The notes beneath the pieces are model-generated. The model saw only the letters and a list, made by a program, of their open reading frames with translations. It had not been told where the DNA came from and did not search any database. A DNA stretch of 64,000 nt from positions 1 to 64,000 of the forward strand of contig NZ_JAPWGO010000019.1 of assembly GCF_027213785.1 (NCBI RefSeq). The letters run 5' to 3'. Position 1 is the stretch's first letter; each line of letters begins with the position of its first letter. Made by a program: the position numbers and the translations under genes. Source of the DNA: Limimaricola sp. G21655-S1. Its GTDB lineage: Bacteria > Pseudomonadota > Alphaproteobacteria > Rhodobacterales > Rhodobacteraceae. This document shows, one piece after another, positions 7,811 through 15,954 of this stretch.

Positions 7811-10153
7811 ATGGATCGCGCCACCCGTATCAACCGGACCATCGGCCAGGACATCGGGGCGAACGCGACCCAGGTCGCGGCCGCGATCAAGCTGCTCGAC
7901 GAGGGGGCGACCGTCCCCTTCATCGCGCGCTACCGCAAGGAGGCCACGGGCGGGCTCGACGACGCGCAGCTGCGCCTGCTGGCCGAACGGCTCGGCTATC
8001 TGCGCGAGCTCGACGACCGGCGCGACGCGATCCTCAAGTCGATCCGCGAGCAGGACAAGCTCACCGACGCGCTGGCCCGCGCGATCGGCGCCGCGGAAAC
8101 CAAGACCCAGCTCGAGGACATCTACCTGCCCTTCAAGCCCAAGCGCCGCACCAAGGCGATGATCGCGCGCGAAAACGGGCTCGAGCCCCTGCGCGACGCG
8201 ATCATGGCGGACCGGACCCGCGACCCGGAAACGCTCGCGAAAGCCTATCTGAGCGAGGCGGTGCCGGATGTGAAGGAGGCGCTGAACGGCGCCCGCGACA
8301 TCCTCACCGAGGAGCTGTCGGAGACCGCCGAGTTGCTGGGCGACCTTCGGAATTATCTCCGGAGGGAAGCCATCGTGACCGCCAAGGTGGTCTCCGGTCA
8401 GGAAGAGGCCGGGGCCAAGTTCTCGGATTACTTCGACCATTCCGAGAAGTGGTCCAGCATGCCTTCGCACCGCGCCTTGGCGCTGCTGCGCGCCATGAAG
8501 GAGGGCGTCATCCGCTTCGAAATCGGCCCCGACAAGGAGGTCGGCGAGCCGCGCTGCGAGGCCATGATCGCCGCGCGGCTGAACCCCTCGGGCGATGGCC
8601 CCGGCGACCGCTGGCTGCGTGATGTCGCGAGCTGGGCCTGGCGGGTAAAGCTATCGACCTCGATGATGACCGAATTGGTGGCCGAGCTGCGCGCCCGGGC
8701 GCATGAGGAGGCCATCTCCGTCTTCGCGCGCAACCTCAAGGACCTTCTGCTGGCGGCCCCGGCGGGCGCGCGGCCGACGCTCGGGCTCGACCCAGGCATC
8801 CGCACCGGCGTGAAGGCCGCCGTGATCGACGCCACCGGCAAGCTGCTGGCCACCGACACCCTCTACCCCTTCCAGCCCAAGAAGGACGTGCAGGGCGCCC
8901 AGTCCCGGATCATCGGCCTGATCAAGGCGCATGGGATCGAGCTCATCGCCATCGGCAACGGCACCGCCTCGCGCGAGACCGAAAAGCTGGTCGCGGACAC
9001 GCTTGCCTTGCTCCCTGCCGACGTGAAGAAGCCGACGAAGGTGATCGTCAGCGAGGCGGGCGCCTCGGTCTATTCCGCCTCCGAGCTGGCATCGAAGGAG
9101 TTCCCCGGCCTCGACGTGTCGCTGCGCGGGGCGGTCTCGATCGCCCGGCGGCTTCAGGATCCGCTCGCCGAGCTGGTGAAGATCGAGCCCAAGAGCATTG
9201 GCGTCGGCCAGTACCAGCACGACGTCGACCAGCGCCGCCTGTCGAAATCGCTCGAAGCAGTGGTCGAGGACGCGGTGAACGCGGTCGGCGTCGATCTCAA
9301 CACCGCCTCGGCACCGCTGCTCGCGCGTGTCTCGGGCCTGACACCGGGGCTGGCGGAATCGATCGTCGCCCATCGCGACGAGGCCGGGGCCTTCACCACC
9401 CGCAAGGACCTTCTGAAGGTCAGCCGCCTCGGCCCCCGCGCCTTCGAGCAATGCGCTGGTTTCCTGCGCATCCGCGATGGCCGCGAGCCGCTCGATGCCT
9501 CGGCGGTTCACCCCGAGGCCTATGGCGTGGCGCGCCGGATCCTGGCGGATTGCGGCCGCGACCTGCGCGCGCTCCAGTCCAATCCCGAGGCGCTGAAGAA
9601 CCTGCGGGCGGAGGCATATGTCGACGAGCATTTCGGTCTTCCGACCGTGCGCGACATCCTCGCCGAGCTGGAAAAGCCCGGCCGCGACCCGCGCCCCAGC
9701 TTCAAGACGGCGACATTCGCCGAGGGCGTGGAGCAGATCACCGACCTGCGCGAGGGCATGCGCCTCGAAGGCACGGTGACCAATGTCGCGGCCTTCGGCG
9801 CCTTCGTGGATATCGGCGTGCATCAGGACGGCTTGGTCCATGTGAGCCAACTCGCGGACCGCTTCGTGAAGGACCCGCATGAGGTGGTGAAGGCGGGCGA
9901 CGTCGTGCAGGTGCGCGTGACCGAGGTGGACGTGGCGCGCAAGCGCATCGGCCTGACGATGCGCAAGGATGGCGGCGCCTCGGCCAAGGAGGAGCGCAAC
10001 GCCCGGGGCGACCGGCAGGCGCCGCGCCGGGATGCCCCGCGAAACGCCGGAAAGCCGTCTCATAAAGGTGGTCACGGGCGCGGCGCTTCCAAGAGTGGGG
10101 ATCAACCCGGCGCCTTCGGCTCGGCCCTGCTCGAGGCGATGAAGAAGCGCTGA
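7811..10153 (+). CDS. tex: Tex family RNA-binding transcription accessory protein
   Basis: Tex is a large nucleic-acid-binding protein related to eukaryotic Spt6, with an N-terminal helical region, a YqgF/RNase H-like domain ([16 protein letters not shown]), helix-hairpin-helix repeats ([31 protein letters not shown]) and a C-terminal S1 RNA-binding domain near residues 648-716. The start at 7811 is chosen because AAAGGAC lies upstream and the protein then begins [16 protein letters not shown], as in the family; an earlier in-frame ATG at 7778 is less likely. The 780-residue length is normal. The tail is basic ([10 protein letters not shown] region), fitting RNA binding. Confidence 0.95.
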   Translation: MDRATRINRTIGQDIGANATQVAAAIKLLDEGATVPFIARYRKEATGGLDDAQLRLLAERLGYLRELDDRRDAILKSIREQDKLTDALARAIGAAETKTQLEDIYLPFKPKRRTKAMIARENGLEPLRDAIMADRTRDPETLAKAYLSEAVPDVKEALNGARDILTEELSETAELLGDLRNYLRREAIVTAKVVSGQEEAGAKFSDYFDHSEKWSSMPSHRALALLRAMKEGVIRFEIGPDKEVGEPRCEAMIAARLNPSGDGPGDRWLRDVASWAWRVKLSTSMMTELVAELRARAHEEAISVFARNLKDLLLAAPAGARPTLGLDPGIRTGVKAAVIDATGKLLATDTLYPFQPKKDVQGAQSRIIGLIKAHGIELIAIGNGTASRETEKLVADTLALLPADVKKPTKVIVSEAGASVYSASELASKEFPGLDVSLRGAVSIARRLQDPLAELVKIEPKSIGVGQYQHDVDQRRLSKSLEAVVEDAVNAVGVDLNTASAPLLARVSGLTPGLAESIVAHRDEAGAFTTRKDLLKVSRLGPRAFEQCAGFLRIRDGREPLDASAVHPEAYGVARRILADCGRDLRALQSNPEALKNLRAEAYVDEHFGLPTVRDILAELEKPGRDPRPSFKTATFAEGVEQITDLREGMRLEGTVTNVAAFGAFVDIGVHQDGLVHVSQLADRFVKDPHEVVKAGDVVQVRVTEVDVARKRIGLTMRKDGGASAKEERNARGDRQAPRRDAPRNAGKPSHKGGHGRGASKSGDQPGAFGSALLEAMKKR

Positions 10154-10618
10154 GAACGAGCCCCGCCCGAGGTGGCAAGGGGCGGCGGCACAGGGGCCGT
10201 CGCCATCCCCTCGGGTCCGAATGACCGCCGCAGTCCGATGGTGTCGACGGCAGGCACGTGCATAGGAGTCATCTGCGGCAACGGGGTGAGAAACACACCG
10301 GGGGGGAGCTCCGACGAGCCGTCTTGCGGCGACTTCCCGGCCCGCATGAAGGGCATGCCGCTTTACCGGACCGACTGCTGTCGACCGGGTGACTTCGATC
10401 AAAGGATTAGAGGCGGAGATCATGCGGCCACGCCGCCACCCATGCCTCTGCATCCGAACCGGAGGGATCGGCGGCGCTGCCTCGGGGCACGCGCAAACGA
10501 GTGGGCGACACTCGATCCCCGCGATACTATGCTGATCACGCGGGCGTTTCCCCCGTGTGATCGATGCAAAGCGAAAGGCGCCAGGGCGCCGACCGCCGCC
10601 AAGACAGGAGATGCCCCA
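10154..10618. other. Intergenic region without a recognised gene
   Basis: I see no gene here that resembles a known family. The short open frames on either strand have no ribosome site or recognisable product. The one clear structure is the hairpin near its right end, listed separately. Confidence 0.5.
10534..10562 (+). promoter_or_regulatory. Inverted repeat upstream of the universal stress gene
   Basis: GATCACGCGGG (10534-10544) and CCCGTGTGATC (10552-10562) form an 11-bp stem with one mismatch around a 7-base loop, ending 56 bases before the USP start. It could be an operator or a leader hairpin. No T-run follows. Confidence 0.4.
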
Positions 10619-11056
10619 ATGACGACACGGCTCGTAGTCGGTCTGGACGGCCATGCCTCGGGGGAACGCGCCCTCGACTTTGCCGTCACCCAGGCCCGGC
10701 TCATCGGCGATTGCGATCTCGTGGTCGCCTATGTGATCGAATGGTCGCCATTCTCGTTCCACTCCGCCGAGGAGAACGCGCAGCGCCACAGGCGCCGCGA
10801 GGAGGAGATCAGCACGGTGATGAGCCGGGTGATCGACCCGGCGGTGAATAAACTCGAAAAGCTGGGGATCAAGGCCACCGGTGTCGTGCGCCATGGCGAC
10901 GTGGCCGACACGCTCAACGCCATCGCCAAGCAGCAGAAGGCGGCGCAGATCATCGTGGCGCGCTCCTCCGAGGGCGGCTTTTCCAGCCGCATCTTCGGCT
11001 CCTCGACCTTCAACCTCGTGAAGGGGGCCGATCTGCCGGTCACGGTGGTGCAATGA
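10619..11056 (+). CDS. Universal stress protein (UspA family)
   Basis: The 145-residue protein has the Usp fold: [20 protein letters not shown] at the start (beta strand and ATP-loop aspartate) and a C-terminal ATP-binding loop with [16 protein letters not shown] and [11 protein letters not shown] at the end. An AGGAG site eight bases before the ATG at 10619 fixes the start. Its stop overlaps the start of the downstream alanine symporter (ATGA), so it is translated together with a membrane transporter. Usp proteins often accompany transporters as nucleotide-sensing partners; that role here is inference. Confidence 0.9.
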   Translation: MTTRLVVGLDGHASGERALDFAVTQARLIGDCDLVVAYVIEWSPFSFHSAEENAQRHRRREEEISTVMSRVIDPAVNKLEKLGIKATGVVRHGDVADTLNAIAKQQKAAQIIVARSSEGGFSSRIFGSSTFNLVKGADLPVTVVQ

Positions 11057-12615
11057 GGGGGCCGCGGATGACCGCAACCGCGATGGCGGCGTTCGCCGCG
11101 ACACTTCTGACCGCAGGCGCCGCGCGGGCGCAGGAGGCCATGACGCTCGACGAGCGCGTCAACCAGATCTTCGCCGAGATCACGGGACCCTTCGTCAGCT
11201 TCATCTTCGCGCCGCTCTACGGCACCGATTTCCCCTGGATCGTGATGTGGCTGGTGATCGCGGCCACCGTGTTCACCCTCTATTTCGGCTTCGTGCAGTT
11301 CCGCTATTTCGGCCATTCGATCCGGCTGGTGAAGGGCGACTACTCCGACCCTGACGATGCGGGCGAGGTCAGCCACTTCCAGGCGCTGGCCACGGCGCTT
11401 TCGGGCACGGTGGGGCTTGGCAACATCGCGGGCGTCGCGGTGGCGGTCGGCATCGGCGGGCCGGGCGCGACCTTCTGGATGATCCTCGCGGGGCTCCTCG
11501 GGATGGCGTCCAAGTTCACCGAATGCACCTTGGGCGTGAAGTACCGCAACGAGTACGAGGACGGCACCGTTTCCGGCGGCCCGATGTACTACCTGTCGAA
11601 GGGCTTCCGCGAGTTGGGCCTGCCGGGCGGCGGCGTGCTGGCGGTGCTATTCTCAGTGTTCTGCATCCTCGGCTCGCTGGGCGGCGGCAACATGTTCCAG
11701 GCCAACCAGGCGCATGCCCAGATCTCGGGCATTCTCGGCGACTACCCCGGCTGGATCACCGGTCTCGTCTTCGCCTTCGTGGTGTTCCTGGTGATCGTCG
11801 GCGGTATCAAGTCGATCGCGCGGGTCACCGAAAAGATCGTGCCCTTCATGGGCATCCTCTATGTCGGCGCGGCCCTGATCATCCTGATCGTCGAATACGA
11901 CAAGATCGGCTGGGCCTTCGGTCAGATCTTCGAAGGCGCCTTCAGCGGGCTCGGCGTGGCGGGCGGTCTCGTGGGCGCGCTGATCCAAGGCTTCAAGCGG
12001 GCGGCCTTCTCGAACGAGGCAGGCGTGGGCTCCGCCGCGATCGCCCACTCGGCGGTGCGCACCAAGGAGCCGATCACCGAGGGCTTCGTCTCGCTCTTGG
12101 AGCCGCTGATCGACACGGTGGTGATCTGCACGATGACCGCGCTCGTGATCACCATCTCGGGGCAGCTCATCACCGACCCGCAGACCGGCCGCTTCGTGCT
12201 CGACGAGGCCGGTGCCGCGATCGCCACGATCGACGGCAATACCGGCGTGGCGCTGACCTCGGCCGCCTTCGCGACCGGGATCAGCTGGTTCCCATACGTG
12301 CTGGCCGTGGCGGTGGTGCTCTTCGCCTTCTCGACGATGATCAGCTGGTCCTATTACGGGCTGAAGGCCTGGACTTACCTGTTCGGCGAGGGCAAGACCA
12401 AGGAGTTGATCTTCAAGCTGATCTTCTGCGCCTTCGTGGTGATCGGCGCGGCCGCCAATCTCGGGCCGGTGATCGACTTCTCCGATGCCGCGATCTTCGC
12501 CATGGCCGTGGTCAACATCCTTGGCCTCTACTTCCTGATGAAGGTGGTTCGCCAAGAGCTCCGTTCTTATGGCAGGCGGCTGCGCTCGGGTGAGATCGTC
12601 GCCTACAGGACCTGA
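11053..12615 (+). CDS. Sodium/alanine symporter family protein (AGCS)
   Basis: This inner-membrane protein takes up alanine, glycine or related small amino acids with Na+ or H+. It has 520 residues. A hydrophobic, signal-like N-terminus (residues 10-26, ending GAARAQEA) precedes about ten membrane helices. AGCS signatures are [20 protein letters not shown] near residues 114-133 and [20 protein letters not shown] near 317-336. It is coupled to the universal stress gene by a four-base overlap. A second in-frame ATG at 11068 is possible. A 12-bp hairpin follows the stop. Confidence 0.92.
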   Translation: MRGPRMTATAMAAFAATLLTAGAARAQEAMTLDERVNQIFAEITGPFVSFIFAPLYGTDFPWIVMWLVIAATVFTLYFGFVQFRYFGHSIRLVKGDYSDPDDAGEVSHFQALATALSGTVGLGNIAGVAVAVGIGGPGATFWMILAGLLGMASKFTECTLGVKYRNEYEDGTVSGGPMYYLSKGFRELGLPGGGVLAVLFSVFCILGSLGGGNMFQANQAHAQISGILGDYPGWITGLVFAFVVFLVIVGGIKSIARVTEKIVPFMGILYVGAALIILIVEYDKIGWAFGQIFEGAFSGLGVAGGLVGALIQGFKRAAFSNEAGVGSAAIAHSAVRTKEPITEGFVSLLEPLIDTVVICTMTALVITISGQLITDPQTGRFVLDEAGAAIATIDGNTGVALTSAAFATGISWFPYVLAVAVVLFAFSTMISWSYYGLKAWTYLFGEGKTKELIFKLIFCAFVVIGAAANLGPVIDFSDAAIFAMAVVNILGLYFLMKVVRQELRSYGRRLRSGEIVAYRT

Positions 12616-12638
12616 AGCGCGAGGATGCTCGGAAACCA

Positions 12639-12669
12639 CCCCGCCGACCGGCCCGGACGGTCGGCGGGG
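12639..12669 (+). terminator. Hairpin after the alanine symporter
   Basis: A perfect 12-bp stem (12639-12650 with 12658-12669, 7-base loop) lies 23 bases after the stop. It is GC-rich and lacks a strong T-run. Confidence 0.55.
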
Positions 12670-12824
12670 ATCGTCGCGAGGGCGGTACGACGAACACGAA
12701 AGGCGCGAAAACTCGGCATTTTCTCGCGCAATACCCTATCGTCACGTCCGTTTCAGCGCGCGCCCCACCGCCACGTGACCGCGTTCCCCTTGCGAAGCCG
12801 GACGAAGATCGCACATATCGTCCC

Positions 12825-13154
12825 ATGATCCGCCTCGTCGCCATCTGCCTGCTTTTGATCGGCTCCCTGGTCCAGCTGTCGACGGCTGCGCCCGCGGGTC
12901 CCGTGAGCGGTCACGAGATGGCGATGGCCCAAACCTCCCCGCACTGCCCCGACTGCGCTCCCGGCGACAGCCGCGCCATCATGGATTGCGCGGTCACCGG
13001 GCTTTGCGCCCCGGCCCCGGGCGTGCTGGCCCCGGCCATCGACCCGTCCGGCCCCGGTTCGGTCTGCAGCGAGTTGCCACGCTGCTTTGCAGTGGAGACG
13101 CCAACCGGCGGCCATCCTGTCCCGATTCCCGCCCCTCCGAAACATACGGCCTGA
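12825..13154 (+). CDS. Small Cys-rich secreted protein of unknown function
   Basis: The 109-residue protein begins with a signal peptide (hydrophobic residues 3-20, likely cleavage near residue 22). The mature part has six cysteines (C41, C44, C55, C61, C81, C87), including CPDC, and a histidine- and methionine-containing stretch before them (GHEMAMAQTSPHC). I do not recognise a named family. Downstream lie a DUF411 protein, a Met-rich membrane peptide and a cytochrome c, all types found around copper-resistance genes. Periplasmic metal or redox handling is a reasonable guess, not a demonstrated function. Confidence 0.6.
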   Translation: MIRLVAICLLLIGSLVQLSTAAPAGPVSGHEMAMAQTSPHCPDCAPGDSRAIMDCAVTGLCAPAPGVLAPAIDPSGPGSVCSELPRCFAVETPTGGHPVPIPAPPKHTA

Positions 13155-13335
13155 TCGATCGCACGGTTTCGCGACGCGAAGCCATGCCACGCACAGCGTG
13201 GTTCTCGTCAAACCGGAACGGCCATCTTCGCCCCTTCTGCCCCTTCACGCACGGAGAACGGGGCCGGATGATGGCCGGGACCGGGAGCCCTTTCAGGCCG
13301 CCGATGGCGGCATTCACGACCGACAGGATATCACC

Positions 13336-13770
13336 ATGAAAACCATCAGAACCCTCGCGACCGCCACCGTGTTCGGCTTTGCCGCGCTGCCGGTGCTCGC
13401 CCAGTCCATGACGCTTCACAAGGATCCGAATTGCGGCTGCTGCACGGCGCATGCCGAGTATCTGCGCGAGAACGGCTTCGAGGTGGAGATCCGCGAGACC
13501 TACGATCTCGCCACCGTCAACAAGGAAGCCGGCGTACCGCTCGGCCAGCACGGCTGCCATACGGCGGTGGTCGACGGCTATGCGATCAGCGGCCATGTCC
13601 CGGCCGACCTGATCAAACGCTTCCTCGAGGAAAAGCCCGAAGGCGCCATCGGCATCACCCTCCCCGGCATGCCGATGGGCGCGCCGGGCATGGGCGACGA
13701 TCCGGAGGCGCAGCTCGACGTGATGCTGATCGACGCCGAGGGTGTGTCGCACCCCTACCCGGCCGAGTGA
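13336..13770 (+). CDS. DUF411 periplasmic metal-binding protein
   Basis: The 144-residue protein has a signal peptide (residues 1-22, ending LPVLAQ). A DUF411 domain follows, with a thioredoxin-like NCGCCTAH motif at residues 32-39 (C33, C35, C36) and a further C74-H75 in GQHGCHTAVV. DUF411 proteins (CopG-like) are common in copper and silver resistance clusters and probably bind metal in the periplasm. The tail MPMGAPGMGDDPEAQ is also methionine-rich. A perfect 26-base palindrome follows directly. The start at 13336 leaves a normal signal peptide; the longer open frame upstream does not. Confidence 0.88.
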   Translation: MKTIRTLATATVFGFAALPVLAQSMTLHKDPNCGCCTAHAEYLRENGFEVEIRETYDLATVNKEAGVPLGQHGCHTAVVDGYAISGHVPADLIKRFLEEKPEGAIGITLPGMPMGAPGMGDDPEAQLDVMLIDAEGVSHPYPAE

Positions 13771-13779
13771 GCCGGCCTT

Positions 13780-13805
13780 GGCGGGACCGGCGCGCCGGTC
13801 CCGCC
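13780..13805. terminator. Perfect 26-base palindrome after the DUF411 gene
   Basis: Positions 13780-13805 are fully self-complementary (GGCGGGACCGG then its reverse complement). It lies between the DUF411 stop and the next small gene, so it may act as a terminator or as a processing hairpin that sets different expression for the two. Confidence 0.55.
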
Positions 13806-13824
13806 CGCAGATCGAATCGATGGG

Positions 13825-13965
13825 ATGGATACCGACATGATGATGATGAACGGCATGGGGGGCGGCATGATGCTCGCCATGGGCGCGGTCTGCCTGCTGG
13901 CAGTCGCGGTGCTGCTGCTCGCGGCGGCCGCCTTGGTCAAGTACCTCCGCAGCCCGGAAAACTAG
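13825..13965 (+). CDS. Methionine-rich micro-membrane protein (46 aa)
   Basis: The frame from ATG 13825 reads MDTDMMMMNGMGGGMMLAMG, followed by one hydrophobic helix (about residues 17-37) and a short basic end. Such tiny proteins, with a methionine-rich N-terminus and one membrane span, are frequent beside copper-resistance genes; the methionines could bind Cu(I) or Ag(I). The stop is one base from the GTG of the next gene, so the two are probably translated together. The start could also be one of the ATGs at 13837-13846. The gene is too short for most automatic calls. Confidence 0.6.
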   Translation: MDTDMMMMNGMGGGMMLAMGAVCLLAVAVLLLAAAALVKYLRSPEN

Positions 13966-13966
13966 G

Positions 13967-14401
13967 GTGAAGGGCAAGGCGCGCATCGCCATGGCCGCCG
14001 GGGCCGGCGCCGTGGCTTTGGCGGCGGGGGGCCTGTTGCTTTGGCCATCGGTCCCGGAGGTCAATGGCCGTGCGCTCTATCTCGACAATTGCGCGTCCTG
14101 TCACGGCGCGGCGCTCGAGGGGCAGCCCGATTGGCGCCGGCCCGGCCCCTCGGGGCGCCTGCCCGCGCCGCCGCATGACGCGAGCGGCCATACCTGGCAT
14201 CACCCGGACCGGGTGCTGCGCGAGATCGTGCGGCGCGGCTCCGCCGCCGTGGTGGGACAAGGCTACGAAAGTGACATGCCGGGCTTCGAAGACATTCTGA
14301 CCGATGCCGAGATCGACGCGATCCTCGACTACATCAAGTCCACATGGCCCGACCGCGAACGCAGCTTCCAATCCCGCGTCACCGAGGCGGAGGGCGGCTG
14401 A
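13967..14401 (+). CDS. Monohaem c-type cytochrome
   Basis: The 144-residue protein starts with GTG at 13967. It has an N-terminal signal or anchor (residues 8-26) and a single haem-attachment motif CASCH at residues 42-46. A likely axial methionine is M104 in ESDMPGF, and a C-terminal helix ends in DAILDYIKSTW. It is a class I cytochrome c exposed to the periplasm. Copper-resistance clusters of related bacteria often include a similar cytochrome. The electron partner is not in this window. Confidence 0.88.
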   Translation: MKGKARIAMAAGAGAVALAAGGLLLWPSVPEVNGRALYLDNCASCHGAALEGQPDWRRPGPSGRLPAPPHDASGHTWHHPDRVLREIVRRGSAAVVGQGYESDMPGFEDILTDAEIDAILDYIKSTWPDRERSFQSRVTEAEGG

Positions 14402-14532
14402 GACGCGCGCGCGCCACGGGTCCGGCCGCGCGACGCGCCCGGACCGCGATCGGGGGTGCGCCCGGCCCGCCGAAGCTGTAGGGATGCGTTCCGTGGCGCC
14501 TGGGCGCCGCGGGACACCAGAGGGGCCCTTGC

Positions 14533-15876
14533 ATGTTGTCATGGGGCGTGCCGGCGCTGCTGCTGGCGACGATCGTGAACCAGCTGCCGGTGATCAGCGT
14601 CTTCGTGCCGACCGAACCGGTCTATGTCTATCTCGGCACCCAGCTTCCGCAGGGCGGCTGGACCTCGCTACTGGCCTGCATGCTAGGGGCGTGGATCGGC
14701 GCGCAGGGCTCGTTCTGGCTCGGGCGCACGGCCGGGGCGCGGGTGCTGGCGCGAATGAACGCCGCCCCCGCCGCCATGGCCCGTGCCCGCGCCCTGTTCG
14801 AGCGCCGAGGCCCGCCCTTCGTGGTGCTGGCGCAGCTGATCTGGCCGATCGCCACGCTCTGCCAGGTGCTGGCGGGGGCCTGGGGCATGCGACCGCGCAC
14901 CTATCTCGTGGTTTCGGCGCTGGGCGCGGTGCTGGCGGTGCTGCAATACGCGGCGATCGGCTATGCCTCGGCCACCGGCCTTGCGGCGCTGGGGTTGCAG
15001 CCCAAGGAGCCGCTTCTGGTGCTGCTCGGGCCCTACTGGCTACTGATCGGGCTGGCGCTGATGCTGCTGGTGGGCTGGGCACTGATCCTGCGCCGGGCGC
15101 GCCACGCGCTGCCGCTGCGCATCGCCCATGCCGCGCTTCTGGCGCTGGCCATGTTCGTGGCGATCAACCTCGGCACCCTGACCGGCCGGGCCGAGGCGGC
15201 GGGCCGCATCGCGCCTCTGCCGCTGGAACTGGCCTGCCGCGCGCTCGACGAGACGCTGATCGCCCGGACCGGCGAGACGCCGCTGCACGCGGCGCAGCCG
15301 GTCAACCTCGCCCTCGTCGGTTACTATGCCCCCGATGCCTTGCTTGGCGGGCTGGGCTGGCTGCGCAACCGCACCTATGCGGGTGATGATCTCGATCCGG
15401 CCGAGATCCTGCGCCTCACCTATCGGGGGCTGCCCCCGGCCTCGTCGCTGCTGATCGAGGGCGTCGCCACCGACCTCGCCTGGCAGGAACGACGCGGCGC
15501 GGTGCCCCGCACCCAGCTGCGGCTCTGGCCGGTGGCCGTGCCCTCCGGGGTGCCGCCGCTCTATCTCGGGTCGGTGGGGCGGATCGACGCGGTGACGCTG
15601 CGCCTCGCCGGGCGAATTCCGCTGCCGGTGCTGGCCTACGACCTGTTTCCCTTCACCGACAGCGCCCGCAACAGCCAGGCCGAGGCGATCACCCGCGCCG
15701 TCCCGGGGGCAAGCTGGCAGCTGCTCGGCCCGTCGAGCCGGCCCGAGGAAGAGAGCCAGTTCGAGACCGATGGCCGCATCGCGGTGCTGCGCACGCCGGG
15801 CGCGCCCACTCTGACGCAGATCTGTGCGGAAACCGCCCCCAATCCTTTGGGCATGGCCCTTCCGACCGAGGGGTGA
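14533..15876 (+). CDS. DedA-family membrane protein fused to an LssY-type C-terminal domain
   Basis: The 447-residue protein has two parts. Residues 1-200 are a DedA/SNARE-associated membrane domain with hydrophobic helices and the re-entrant-type VPTEPVYVYLGTQLP and GAWIGAQGSFWLGR segments. DedA proteins act in membrane lipid flipping and homeostasis. Residues 250-420 match the LssY C-terminal domain (QPVNLALVGYYAPDALLGGL, and a terminal RTQLRLWPV stretch), whose function is not known. A helix near residue 200 joins the parts. It may continue the metal/cytochrome operon, but a 131-base gap separates them. Confidence 0.75.
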   Translation: MLSWGVPALLLATIVNQLPVISVFVPTEPVYVYLGTQLPQGGWTSLLACMLGAWIGAQGSFWLGRTAGARVLARMNAAPAAMARARALFERRGPPFVVLAQLIWPIATLCQVLAGAWGMRPRTYLVVSALGAVLAVLQYAAIGYASATGLAALGLQPKEPLLVLLGPYWLLIGLALMLLVGWALILRRARHALPLRIAHAALLALAMFVAINLGTLTGRAEAAGRIAPLPLELACRALDETLIARTGETPLHAAQPVNLALVGYYAPDALLGGLGWLRNRTYAGDDLDPAEILRLTYRGLPPASSLLIEGVATDLAWQERRGAVPRTQLRLWPVAVPSGVPPLYLGSVGRIDAVTLRLAGRIPLPVLAYDLFPFTDSARNSQAEAITRAVPGASWQLLGPSSRPEEESQFETDGRIAVLRTPGAPTLTQICAETAPNPLGMALPTEG

Positions 15877-15924
15877 GGGCCGCGCCGCCTGCCCTATCAC
15901 TGCACGGTGTGGCGTAGGTGATAG

Positions 15925-15949
15925 TCGGGCCCCGGCGCGCGGGGCCCGA
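15925..15949. terminator. Shared terminator hairpin between convergent genes
   Basis: A 10-bp stem (15925-15934 with 15940-15949, 5-base loop) lies between the convergent DedA-type and TRAP permease genes and could serve both strands. Confidence 0.5.
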
Positions 15950-15954
15950 ACGGA

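Noticed and set aside
8651-11104. Minus-strand frame of about 800 codons opposite tex and the stress gene
   Set aside because: Shadow of tex; no domain and no start context.
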